Positions 35,741 to 47,157 of a stretch of 64,000 bases of DNA are shown here, piece by piece (within the stretch, counting starts at the first letter, position 1; each line of letters opens with the position of its first letter). The stretch lies in assembly GCA_013368445.1 (NCBI GenBank), contig JAACJO010000024.1:310001-374000 (forward strand). The letters are read 5' to 3'. Source of the DNA: Leucocoprinus leucothites (taxonomy: Eukaryota > Basidiomycota > Agaricomycetes > Agaricales > Agaricaceae). The position numbers and the translations under genes were made by a program. The notes beneath the pieces were generated by a model, which did no database searches, was not told where the DNA came from, and saw only the letters and a program-made list of their open reading frames with translations.

Positions 35741-36740
35741 AGATCCTAGATCACAAGTATGTCAGCGGGACAGGTAAAATACTGGGAAGAAATAAACGAT
35801 ACTTAGGATCGGCTCCACTGGGTAAGTGAAGTGCATCGAAATCAGGTAGGCTCAGCACAAACACGGTGACTTGAAAGGGTATTGTGCTCACGCAAAGACG
35901 CCGAGCTATGTCAATGAAATCCACTCGGGCGATGTCCTGAGTTTATCCACATGGAGCTAGAACCACATGTTCGAATTCATCCAGGTCATAAATCTCCTGA
36001 ACACCCTTAACGACATCAGGAGTGCCATTTATCAGATGGTAAGTATCTTCGTTTCCCCAAAGGCAAACGTCTTGAGGAGTTGAGCAGGTGAAGAAAGAGC
36101 AAGTGCGTGAAGGAGCAAGTCCAATCAAATACACATCAATTCCAGAGTAACGCACGAAGGAGGAAGCCGAGAGAGGTCGGGGAACCAGCGAGGAACAGGC
36201 CAAGGATATACAGTGGACCGTGGCTGTGGAAAAGTCGTTTGCGTTTGATATTTATTTGATCCCGTTTGCACAAATATCTTCTCGGGCCGCAGCAGGCCGT
36301 ACGGCGTTTCGCCTTATGGTGGCTCACATCCAAGCATGTAGCTCTCATCTAGATGACGTTCAAACGTTCAGGCTGCACAATATTCACAAATGCAACTAGT
36401 TAATCCCCCGCTCCCTGCTTACTCCCTTTCGTTTTTTCACATATACATACATACTGTCTTGTCTTATCGCAAACCGGATGATTAAACAACTCGCCTCTAC
36501 TCGGCTGGGTCCTCTGTTGATATACTATGTATATACTTGTTCAACGTCCATGCGATGCTATGAAAATAGAGGAAATTGCGCTAGCACGTGATGATGCTGT
36601 TGAACACGCAGTTCAGTTGGACTAAAAAACTTAGAAGTCAAAATCGAAGCGAGCGATCGTGTTGAAATTATAGCATCGGACATGAAAACATGGAACCCAT
36701 GGTAAGGTAAAGTGGAGACACCTGAAAAGAAAAGATCAAC
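35741..36740. other. Spacer between truncated copy and membrane-protein locus
   Basis: 35760-36370 matches 31040-31620. After about 36400 the sequence is unique. No gene; the 86-aa minus-strand frame at 35943-36203 is only partly kept in the first copy. Confidence 0.45.
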
Positions 36741-38714
36741 TCAGAAATGTGGAAGAAGGTCTCCCCATCGAATTTTCAGGTAGACACCATCAGGTAGGTG
36801 CGTGAGGGACGAAAAGGAAATGTAAAATAATATCCAACGCGCGACAGGATAGAGAAGGAGAGATGCAACAAATACAGAACGCAACCCAATGAGGAAGACA
36901 TTGATGAAGCGTTTCAGTCCACCCGGAATGCGCGACCTTTCTAACCATTCATCGGCCAAGTTGTGTATGGCATAAAGTCCAGCAATAACCAAAGGGGCAA
37001 CGGTAATACAAAGTGCACATATCCGCCAGAGATCGCGCTCGCGCGAACTGTGGAACAAGGCTGACCATATTGTCAAGTGAATCCCGCCGAAGATAAGCGG
37101 AACGAAAAAGCCGGTACCCATTTTTCCTGGGCTGCTCCATTCACCAAAACTGTTATGAATGCGTTGATCGTCGGAGTAGAACATGGGCACCCGAGTTCTA
37201 CCCACTTTGAAATTAGTGTCAGAGTTCAAGCCTGATGGCCTCTCCGAGGGTACATTGCGGGTAGCTTTTTCCATCAGCTGAAATGCATAGTGGAATATCA
37301 AGTAGACTTTGAACAGTGGAGAAATCAAAATGGCTGCGATGCGCGCAAATGGATGCGTTGAACAATCAAAGGGGTTTTTGACATGGTGGCAGAAGAAGTG
37401 GAAACTCCCTTTGTCGAATTGCTCCTCTACAACGGGTTTGTCCACTTTATTTTCTTCAGTGTTATCGCTCGCCTGATCATATGACAGTGAAGCGAGCTCA
37501 GTGCTGGCATGGCTGTGGATGGATGGTTGACTCTGAGACTTGTTTGGGGTCGGAGAGAATGTAGTATCTGAAAGAGAGCGCTCAGCAGCCGAACCGCGTG
37601 TCCCTTCCGAGGGCTGTCGGGTCACAGGGTGGAAGAATCACCGGTTGGTGCATCAGTGGAAGGAGACCCTGTGGAGGGAGGCTCGGTGGGGGTAGGTTCA
37701 GTGAAGGGTAGTTCACAGATGGCCACGGAACAGGGTTCCGACTGTTGCACCAAGCGAGATTTGAATGGCAGCTTGAGCGGAACGAGGATGCCTTGAGGCT
37801 TGGACCACCATATTACATAGATGATGACATTCAACACCGCAAATGCGAGTGTTAAAATCTCAAGCTCAGCAAGGGGTAGTCGCGACCTCCAGCGACCGAT
37901 GCATTGTACAACAAACCATGTCGTGTGAAGGATCACGGTGAGCTTTCCGAGTCCATCCCCTTTACTCTTGTCAGTAATATCCTCCTCCGAAATATTACGG
38001 AGTTGGTCCATGTCAACTTCGTCTCTCTCGATTGCCGCGCGGAGGCGGTCGAAGGTCAGGACTTGGACTGGCTTTCCTTTGTGAAATTGCATAAATCCAC
38101 CCATCTGGACGAAAAATCCGTGGGTGAGTGTCCATCCCTGTTTGGTCTCCTCAGACTGATCAGTGAACCATCGCCGAATAACGCCGTTCAGCCACCATTG
38201 CTTGGTAGTATAAGCAAGCCACTTGATAGGATTCGAGAAGAACGACAGCTTCGGAGCTGGATCAACTGGATAGCTCGAAATCATTAATTAATTAAACATG
38301 ACGATCCCTGGAGAAATACCTACCTTGGATTTTCAAAACATCACGATTGAACTCCTCCATGATCCTTGCAGCTGCAAGCCGCTGTCTGAGTGCCCACATC
38401 GCAATCAATTCAGGCATGATCATGGCTATGATCATTATGGTAACCTTCCTCCTCAATCGTTTGAACCCCGACTCACGAGGCCCATGAAGATTGAGGTGAA
38501 TGGCTGCCCAAGTACACGCGAATATAGTGGCAAGACAGGAGTAGATAAGCTGAGATGTTGTACGGTACAGGCATACTCTCGACCCTGAAGGGAGCTCTTG
38601 AGCAGCGACGGAGGTGGTGGGAGGCGCAGAAGGATCTGAAAGAGCTGCCGGATTGGGGACGGGAGCACCGGCAGATATGGTGAGTGTCGCAGCAAGCAAG
38701 ATTACAAAGATCAT
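36741..38714 (-). CDS. Fungal multi-pass membrane protein with signal peptide
   Basis: Resembles a widespread Agaricomycete membrane family without an assigned function. Exon 1 (38714-38324) starts with a signal peptide (MIFVILLAATLTISAGA) and holds RTTSQLIYSCLATIFACTWAAIHLN and IMPELIAMWALRQ. A 58-nt intron (38323-38266) follows. Exon 2 (38265 to about 37622) has GWTLTHGFFVQMGGF and EILTLAFAVLNVIIYVIWWSKPQ. The remainder (about 37625-36741) lies in another frame and carries three to four helices and the typical end (LPDGVYLKIRWGDLLPHF). The two halves overlap by a few bases at 37622-37625. They belong to one protein by family order, so either an intron in the Pro/Thr-rich linker (37640-37740) or a frameshift joins them. 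I could not settle which. Total about 640 residues. It is single-copy in this window and not part of either repeat family. Confidence 0.7.
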
Positions 38715-39876
38715 GATCGAGTTGCTGGCAAGTTAGCGAGGTTCACTGGCAGCTTATTTATTCTGAATGCAACGATCAGAGCTCTGTACAGCACTGTATG
38801 GTGAAGAACCTAAATATTTCAGAAGCCAGTGACCAGGCAGTAGTCAAAAGGACACCTCAAGGCTGTTTTTCATTTCAATGATCGATCGAAAAGTTACCTT
38901 GAATTCTTGCATTTCGCTGGCCCTTCCCACTAAGTGGACACCGATAGTATCACTGGTCACATACACCAATGCTGGATAGGGAGATAGTAGTCGGGCAGTA
39001 TCCAGTGACTCGACGATTGGGCACTGTGAGGCCAGGAGCATGAGGCCACATCGCCTTATATACATCAAGGAGTGGCAAATAAGGGATGATGCGAGGCAGA
39101 TGGACCGACCATTGTGACATGCGCAGGCCTAGATTCGTGTTGAATAGGGGTGAAACATTGGAGGGTTACCCACGTTGTCGGGCTATCGCGCTTGTCTGGC
39201 TGAAGCACAGAATTGGAATGAATGCTCCTTTTGGTAGAAATTCACATTGGGCTCGACTTCGCTCTGAGTCTGTGAGTAACATCGTACTTTCCACACACCA
39301 TTTATTGCCCATTATCGAGCCTATAGTCCCCTGTAGGCTAATCCCGGCTCGACGATCCTACTGCCGATATATGTGGCCGCGATGTTTGTGTGGGGCGCAG
39401 TACATACCCCGAGTGATTCAGTCCTTTTCCCCTTGGTCTCAGGCTGTGGCGAAACTTGATGTCAGGTAAAAAGTGAGCGTAGGATATACACGATGTGGGA
39501 ATTGATGGAAACGACCAACGACAGAGAAATGGAGCGTATTAGTGAGACGTTCAATTAAGGACGGTTACGTTTTACCAAGTGATCACGTCATGAGACCCTG
39601 TTCATTATCATAGACATATGACATTGTTCAGCTCAAGTGCAAAGAATATATACAAAAATATGACTGCCATACGTAGCCTTTTGCCAGGACCAGATCTCCG
39701 CTCCGATTTGCAACTTTCAACCTCAGGGGCACACGGTACTACATCTGAGTGTAGTTAAGGATGTACTGACTACAATGTCATGCACATCCCATCTGGAGTC
39801 TTAGATATCCCAATAAAAGGCGAAATTCAACCTGTGAAATGCAAAGCGACTTGCGATAGTGCCGGTGTAATAACAG
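38715..39876. other. Spacer before DUF6534 copy C
   Basis: 38755-38830 (TATTCTGAATGCAACGATCA, CTCTGTACAG) recurs at 53390-53450 and 60440-60500. 39200-39850 matches the 3' flanks of copies B, F and G. No gene. Confidence 0.45.
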
Positions 39877-41442
39877 CTACGGTAGTGAGTGGCGGAAATT
39901 TCGTGGTGGGTAAGCGTTTAGCGGGACCTGCACGAAAGGTTGAAACTATGAATTAGCGTAGGCAACTAAACTGGTGACTACACTCGTAGACATACCGTGA
40001 TTTCTCTAGTAACCGGTCGTGATGGACTTGTGGTAAAACGAGATAAATGTTCACGCGTGCTGGTACCATGCCTCGGCAGCCTTCGAATGGCGCTCGAGCT
40101 TCCACCCAATTCTATCGTCTTTGCAAAGGATGGTTCCATGTTTTCGAGTGTTTCCCGAATCTTACTTCGTGCATTCAGGCTGCGGATCAGTGAGCCGGGA
40201 GGAGATGGTGACTTCTTGGAAGACACTGACTTCATGAGGACGGCGTTTGCATATGTTGGTCCAGAGGAAAAATATAATGCCTGAGAAGAGGATTTAGCTT
40301 CATAGCCATTGGAAATGGAAAAAGAGTGCCCCCACCATGGCAATGGATGCGCGTGGAGCGGCAATGTACTAGATGTCGATGAGCTAAGTCCGAATAGGCA
40401 GGGAGTTTGGGGGGCGCGCACGGAAAATACGGATGCTAGCATGATAAGGCTACATAGGGATGAATTATGTTCACAAGACGAGTAAAGTCGATTCTTACCT
40501 CGTGAGGGCACTGGTAGCTACTGTATAGCTAGTGACTTGAGCGACGAGGGTACTAGTTACCCTATGATCCATAAGCGTCCATTATTTTGGAGAACAAAAA
40601 AACAATGTAAACCGTACTTCATGTCTCGCGTTCCCTCGCTTCGTTTGCGCAGATAGTAACATAGGAGAGCGGCGATCAAGACATCGGCTTCAGGTTCGCA
40701 AGTCATCACTCCTCAACTCTCATCGATATTAAACGACATTACTCACTAACAGTCGCAGTAACCACACTCCCAGACATATCACCGGGGAATTGAAATCCTA
40801 TGAGAATGGACGTTGCACCTGCAAATATGAGGCCGAATGTGCCCAGGCAGCATACGAAGACGGGTCCCACAATCCAGACACTTCTTTGGCTGAAAATCCA
40901 TATCCTGTGAAGCTTGTCAATATGCTGCGCATGTAAGGAGTATGAGAAGGGGATACTTACCGATACAATAGGAAGAGGTGAGAAAATAGAATTGAAAGGG
41001 CGACGAAGAATAGGTAGAGAGAGAGAGGGAATATCTTCTGTTTAAGGACCTGAACGTTACCCCAGTTCACGACAAGATAGTAATAGATCGTGTATGAAAC
41101 AAGGACGAGTTGGATCAAGCCGAGTATCCTGTTGAATTTATTGTTCGTTTGCCACAGGAACCTGTTCGTGCGGACTAACCAAAGGGCGGCGACCAATATT
41201 TTAATCCTTCGTGGATCATCAGGAAAATCCTGGTAATATTGATACACCTGTACGGTAAGGACACCCTGAAAGCTTTGGATTTTGATTCAGAAAATCTCTC
41301 GGAAGAAAGATTCTACTGACAATGTCGCGAATAACACTGAAAGAAGGATGAGCGAGTACAATGAGTAGAAATCGTATTCCGTACCTCCTATGAGCAATAC
41401 TCCATGTGTTGGTGTGAGGTCCAAATCTGTTGCATGGCTCAT
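39877..41442 (-). CDS. DUF6534-type membrane protein, copy C
   Basis: Starts MSHATDLDLTPTHGVLLIGG at 41442 and ends RNFRHSLP at 39877, with exon borders equivalent to copy B. The core reads VYQYYQDFPDDPRRIKILV, ILGLIQLVLVSYTIYYYLVVNWGN, FLYRIWIFSQRSVWIVGP, DVLIAALLCYYL, ALYFSSGPTYANAVLM and SLNARSKIRE. It is useful for gene structure: its second intron (51 nt, GTAGAATC...TTTCAG) contains an in-frame TGA, so this segment must be spliced out, which confirms the intron in all copies. No defect seen. A 177-codon open frame over 39978-40511 is a read-through of its last introns. TATA at about 54 bp upstream. Confidence 0.78.
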
Positions 41443-41490
41443 GGCTGGCGGGACAGAAGCACTTCAGGATCCGCACCTGTGAGCGTGGGG

Positions 41491-41503
41491 ATACTATATA
41501 CTA
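41491..41503 (-). promoter_or_regulatory. TATA box, DUF6534 copy C
   Basis: AGTATATAGTATC on the minus strand about 54 bp upstream of ATG 41442. Confidence 0.6.
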
Positions 41504-42699
41504 CCCTCTACCCCAACTTGAAATGAGCCGAGAGTGAAGCGCGAATTGAGCTTTGTGCGAATTTAGCGGGATAACTGCGATACTTTCCCTCAGGGTTATC
41601 GACGCGTGGCAATCCTTCAAATTTCATATTGACGAGTCGAGATCCCATGGACTTGCTGCTGCTTGCCGCCATTTGTATGTCGAATCGTCCCTTTCGTTTA
41701 ATTTGACAGCTTGGGTATGGGCAGTGTATGGGCCAAGTGATGCGCGAGGGACAGCTTTGACGACTCCTGCAGTCATTTGGGTGTTGCCGGGCTGCCAGCT
41801 TTCCCACAACCAGTCAGGGGCTAAGGCCCCTATCGTCCCAATTGGGTTTGAAGTGCGTGGGAAATACGCTTGGAGATCTACTACGGTTAGTAATTCGACC
41901 CCGCAATACCCTACGTCTCTCGGATGATTTCAAAAACTGTACAGCATTGTGATAATATCATGTATCTGCGCTGTAAATAGATTTAATACATTTTTTGCAG
42001 ATTTTGAGCGGCATATTTAGTCTATTTCTAGCCCTACGGAGCATGTTTTTGAATAAGGTGCTACTCTTCCGTAATTTGATACAGATGTAGTTAACAGAGC
42101 TCCAGAGGCAGGAACCTCATGAAGCCATCTTGCGATTGAAGGTGTCCGTCCATTTTGTACAGGGGTCCATCACGACAAAGAGCTGTCAGTATATTCCACA
42201 CTGGGGCTGTGCTACTACTCCAGCCAGAGAGTAGTTTGGGAGAGTGGAATAAAGTAATATTTAACCGACTACGTGACATATACAACTACTCCAGTAGCGG
42301 CAGCCGTAAATGCCCAGGCCAAAGTCTTCAAATTCACGTCATCGGAGCTTAACCTTTCTCAGTTTCGAGCCCCTGCGTGAGGGAAATAAGGGGATTTCAA
42401 CAACGTTTTTTGCAGACGCGGATATTGAAAGGCTAATCCATTTTATGATTGGAAGAAATATGCCATAGACTAGGGGATATCTCCAAGCCTGCTAACTCAC
42501 ATCCGTTCACCTTGAAGCCTACCGAACGCTCATCCGCAGTGGCTGAGAAAGAATGCGCGAGGGCTTATATAGTAATTGATTTCCAATATGAACCAATGTG
42601 CGATCGTTTACGAGAGGATCGACGAGCGCTCAAGTTCTGAACTGGTGACTCGCACCACCGAAGGCACACACAATTGATTCAAAAATTCCATATGCCATG
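41504..42699. other. Spacer upstream of DUF6534 copy C
   Basis: The recurrent upstream block lies at about 42100-42370 (minus-strand LKTLAWAFTAA, compare 45940-45990 LAWVFTVTVVGTIA). This hints at a short decayed membrane-segment exon shared by the copies. The 124-aa plus-strand frame at 41553-41927 is not conserved elsewhere. No gene called. Confidence 0.4.
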
Positions 42700-43035
42700 A
42701 GCCATGGCCAAGCACTGAAGAGTCTTGGCCTTGACTTAGGGTCGAGAATGGACAAGGAACCTAAAAAATACAATCGAGAAACGGGAATTGTAAAGTAGGA
42801 GATTTTGGACTTGCTATGTCGAGTCTGGCTGTTGTTGATCCTTCGGACATGACCAGAGATCCTATTTATCCCAAGGCTGATATGACTCAGCTTCATACGT
42901 ATTCTATTAATGAGAGGCCCCATCTTCAAAGTTAATGTGGAGGTTTGCCCGAGGAATAAGGGGCCGAGAAATCGCTGTAAAGCTACGACGTACCCTCTCG
43001 TATGCGTTCTCTGTTCTAGAGGCTCCCCCAATATG
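42700..43035 (+). pseudogene. GCN2-type kinase fragment K1
   Basis: Only part of the activation segment is left: VGDFGLAMSSLAVVDPSD near 42790-42845, then a broken stretch ending near PSRMRSL (about 43000). The pattern DFGLA followed by SSLA-VDPSD matches the GCN2/eIF2-alpha kinase lineage and the larger fragments K3 and K4 in this window. It lies directly at the 3' side of DUF6534 copy D. Confidence 0.65.
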
Positions 43036-43205
43036 ACAAAAGCCCTGCGAACTTCAGCTCCAAGGGCAAAGGCACATCAGAGCTAAAGGATGGGTTGACT
43101 ACGGCACCACTCATACCCCACCCAGAATCTTAAACCTAATAAAGGAAAATTTCAACCCCGAAGGGCACCATCAACTTGCAAGAGTGCTGGCATGTGCTAC
43201 AATAG

Positions 43206-44793
43206 CTACAGTGGTGAATAGCGAGAACGTCGTGGTGGGTAAGTATCTGTTGGAACCTGCACGAAGGACTGAAAATATGAATTGGTAAGGTAAGTAAACT
43301 GTTGATTAGACCCGTATACATACCTTGATTTCTCTGGTCAACAATCGTGACGGATTTGTAATTGAATGAGATGAATGTTCATGTGTGCTTCTACTAAGCC
43401 CAGGCAGCCTTCGGTTGGCGCTCGACCTTCCACCGAATTCCATTGTCTTTGCAAAGGATGGTTCCATGTTTTCGAGTGTTTCTCGAAGTTTACTTCGTGC
43501 ATTCAGACTGTGAACCGATGAGTCGGGGATGATGACTCGCTAGAAAGTTACTAACTTCACGAGGACGGCACTTGCGTATGTTCGTCCAGAGGAAAAATGC
43601 AACGCCTGAGAAGAGTTAACTTTGTAATGACTGCCAGCGTGAAGAGTAGGGGTATACTCACTATGAAAACAAATGTCTGTGGGGCGGTAACGTACTAGAC
43701 ACACTGATGAACTAAGTCTGGGCAGGCAAAGTTGAGGAGCACGCACGGCGAATAGGCACGACAGCATTATAACGCTACTCGAAGTTAAATGATATGTCCG
43801 AGAGACAAGTATATAAATGCTTACCTCGTGAGGCCACTAGTAGCTACCGTATAACGAGTGACTTGAGTGACGAGTGTGCTAGTTATCCTACAATTCATAA
43901 GTGTCCTTTAGATATTTTGAAGTATATTTGGAATGATCATGTGAAGGATACCTCATATTTCGCGTTTCTTCGCTCCGTTTACACACATAGTAACACAGGA
44001 GGGCGGCCATCAAGATGTCGGCTTTAGTTTCACGGTCTTTACTACCCAGCACTCATTGGGGTGAAACAATTTTACTCACTGACAGTTCCAATAATCAGCA
44101 TCCCGATCATGCCGCCGGGAAAATGAAATTGCAATTGTGTGAGAGTGGATGCTGCACCTGCACAAGTGAAGCAGAATGTGCTTAGGCAGCATACAAAAAC
44201 TGGTCCCACAATCCAGACACTTCTTTGGCTGAAAATCCATATCCTGATAATCTTGTTAATCCTCCGCGAGCGCGAGTATGGAGGAACTTACCGATATATA
44301 AAGAAGAGTTGAGCAAACAGAATTGAGAAAGCAACGAAGAATAGATGGACGGAGAACGGTAATATCATCTGCCTAACTGCCTGAACATTACCCCAACTTA
44401 TGACCAGATAGAAGTACACTGTGTATGAAATAAGGACGAGTTGGATCAAGCCAAGTATCCTGAGCAAATTGCCGTTAAGCTCTTGTAGTGTCTTGTAGGA
44501 ATCTAATCGTGCGGACTTACCAAAGGATGGAGACCAATATCTTAATCCTTCGTGGATCGCCAGGAAATTCCTGGTAATATTGATATACTTGTACGGTAAG
44601 AATACCCTGGAAACTTTGGATTTTTTGAATGAAAAGGTCTCGGAAGTAAGACTCGACTGACAATGTCGCGAATAATACTGAGAGAAGTATGAGGGAATAC
44701 AACGAGGGAGTAGCAATTGAATCTCATACCTCCTATGAGCGAGACTCCATGTGTTGGTGCAAGGTCTATATTTGTTGGGTCCTGATGATGCAT
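43206..44793 (-). CDS. DUF6534-type membrane protein, copy D
   Basis: Start MHHQDPTNIDLAPTHG at 44793, stop after PPRRSRYSPL at 43206. Core pieces: GILTVQVYQYYQEFPGDPRRIKILV, ILGLIQLVLISYTVYFYLVISWGN, FIYRIWIFSQRSVWIVGP, YTVATSGLTSVIMLSCLFAYV, TAPQTFVFIALHFSSGRTY, SLNARSKLRETLENMEPSFA. All splice sites match copy B. No stop or frame change found. The spacing to copy C (3.35 kb) is about half that of the outer copies, because the flanking spacer and kinase pieces are shorter here. TATA element about 55 bp upstream. Confidence 0.76.
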
Positions 44794-44841
44794 AGTTAGC
44801 GGAAAGGAAGTGCTTCAGGATCTGAGTCTCTCGGTGTAGGG

Positions 44842-44854
44842 ATACTATATACTA
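44842..44854 (-). promoter_or_regulatory. TATA box, DUF6534 copy D
   Basis: GTAGTATATAGTATC on the minus strand about 55 bp upstream of ATG 44793. Confidence 0.6.
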
Positions 44855-46719
44855 CCCTCTCCCAACTCGAAATGAACCAGCACAGATTTAGCTCAGAGTC
44901 TATCATCCACTTGTACAGCGTCCCATCCCAACCAAAGCAGACAACGGTCAGGCTGAATGTCGCTCGAAAACGTTGTAAGTATGGATAGATTGGCGTGGTG
45001 TGTAACCGGGTCACTGTAGCTATGCAAAGTTCCAGGGAGTTTCATACCTAACAACCGTGGTCCAGCTGCTTTGCCACAGAAGATGTCAGGAGAGAGAGAA
45101 GACCATTACAGAATGTAGGATCCTTAATTCGAAAATCAAGTCACGTCGCGAAAAGCCGTTTAGCATTCGGTCATATCAGGGTCATGCCCAAAATTCCCCC
45201 CTCCTCTTCGAAGTAGGACCAAAATGTCAAGGAATTTTATTCGAAAAAAAACCATTTCTGCCTTTCCCTCTAACATTGCTGCCTAGTTGTAGTATTCTCT
45301 CCGTTCTTGGTTGCCTTTCCACACCTTTATAGCTGAATCTGCCTGTTCCCTGGCACAATCTCTAGATATTAAATCTCAATCCTATTCACAATTTCCGACA
45401 ATGCTTTTGGTTGGTCACGGTCCCTGACCCCGTTGCTTTTCGTAACCAAGCCTGCTTTTCGGTCACAACCACAACCCCTTCCTTTCGAATTAAGGATCCT
45501 ACAGTACTTTGTGCGCCCGCGGCTCGGATAAATGCGAACTTTTATCCAGGGCTGTCAAAATGTGGGATCGCCTAACTCTCATATTGATCCCTGGGGCTCG
45601 CTGCCGTTGGTATGTCAAAGTGTCCCTTTAGTTTAACTTAAGCCCTTGTCGACATGAGTTTCGTAGCATGTATTTAAGCAAGATGTTACTCTTTTCTGCA
45701 TTTGACGTGGGTGTGACCAATGGAGACAGCAATGTGAATCCGCCTTGCCTTCGAAGGTATCCGTAAACATGCAAAGCTTGATTGGTATCAGGTTCTCCAA
45801 AGAATGACGGTGGCGGTGGCGGTGAACTCTTGTAGCAACTTTCCGATTTCCATCTCAGATTCTCGGGGTACGGCTTATGCCATACTTTGAGCAGGAGACA
45901 ACTACGTTACACAATGCAATCGTCCCAACAACAGTAACTGTGAATACCCAGGCCAGAGTCTTCGAACTCACGTCGTCATCGCTCAAGCTTCCTTGAGGCT
46001 GAAAGAAACTGAACAGGGTTTTTGTTACAGAAGGAGATGACAGAGTATTTCAGTTTCACGATTGGAAGGAATATGCCCTGATTGTTATAAGCCCTGGCTG
46101 CCGTATGTCCACCGAGAAAGAGTGCCCGAGTGCTTATCAGGTTAGTTTCCAATATCAACCAATGTGCGTCTTTTACAAGAGAACACGAACACTCAAGTTG
46201 TATAAACCAATGACTAGTCTCTTAGTTTCTGGCTCTGAAAAGAAAGGGGAAGAGACACCTAATATTTGTTCCTGAACACCGCACTTTGTGCTGCAAGTGA
46301 CTCGCAATCTGCTACCATGGTGTCTAGAGCAGGATAGGTAATTCCCCCGGTCTGACCGCATTATACCCCTTTCCCGTTGATACTTCTCGTTGAGACCAGG
46401 AAGGATGTGGCCCGAGTAACCACATGAAAAGGTGAGTCACATGAAAAGGCAAGTTCTAGCGGGGACTCAGGTAGGCAGTAGGTCCCTCCACAAAAGATGA
46501 AATGGGAGCAAGCTGCTGTGTAACGTCTGACAGTGATGATGTTACGGTCGTTAGACACAAGTTCCGAATCGGTGACCCACTTCACCGAAGGTACACACAA
46601 TTGATTCAGAATTCAATATGCCGTGCAAGTCGTGGCCAAAAACATTAAAGGGTCTTGCCCCAACTTGGATTCGAGATTGGACAACGGACCTAAAAATACA
46701 ATCGAGAAACGGGGTTGTA
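44855..46719. other. Spacer upstream of DUF6534 copy D
   Basis: Contains the MITE-like element at 45112-45503 and the recurrent upstream block at 45700-46000. No gene that I can support; minus-strand frames near 46173-46600 have no recognisable similarity. Confidence 0.45.
45112..45503. mobile_element. MITE-like element with 20+ bp inverted termini
   Basis: Left end TGTAGGATCCTTAATTCGAA at 45112; the right end, read on the other strand from 45503, is the same over at least 20 bp. Length 392 bp, no coding potential. It interrupts the upstream block that runs through uninterrupted near 27620, 34390 and 49670, so it was inserted after the array formed. A clean target duplication is not visible (TAC on both sides is possible), so the superfamily is open. 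Confidence 0.7.
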
Positions 46720-47010
46720 AAGTAGAAGACTTTGGGCTTGCTATATCGGGTCTGACTGCTGTTGACCCTTCGGAGGTGACCAGACACCTTATTTATCCCA
46801 AGGTTGATATGACTCTTGGTACTAATGAGGGGCTCCATGTTCATTGATTAATGGTTGATCCAGAGGTTTGCACGAGGTTATATATTACTCCTGAGATACA
46901 ACCAGGGAAGAAAGGGCTAATAAATCGCTCAAAAGCTGATATGGGTATGCGTTCCGTTTTCTTTTGTCCGACGAAAGCTTCGTGACCTTCTGCTTCAAAG
47001 ACAAAGCCAC
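46720..47010 (+). pseudogene. GCN2-type kinase fragment K2
   Basis: CKVEDFGLAISGLTAVDPSEVTRH (46711-46790, DFG with Gly before it changed to Glu), then YITPEIQPGKKGL (46880-46920), equivalent to the APE-type end of the activation loop, then NRSKADM. Stops and frame changes follow. It ends about 150 bp before the 3' end of DUF6534 copy E, the same arrangement as K1, K3 and K4. Confidence 0.65.
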
Positions 47011-47157
47011 ACCTGAGTAAAAGGGTGCGGTGAACACAAAACCACGTGTACACCACCCACTCCCAAAAAACTTGAATGAAGGAAAGCTTTACTCGTGTAT
47101 GGTAGTATCAATTTGCGGGAGTGCTGCCGTGTGTTACAGCAATTAAGGTAGCAAGTG

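Noticed and set aside
39978..40511. 177-codon single-exon gene on the minus strand
   Set aside because: It is read-through of the short terminal introns of DUF6534 copy C; exon borders agree with the six other copies.
41553..41927. 124-codon plus-strand ORF upstream of copy C
   Set aside because: Not open in any of the other six upstream blocks.
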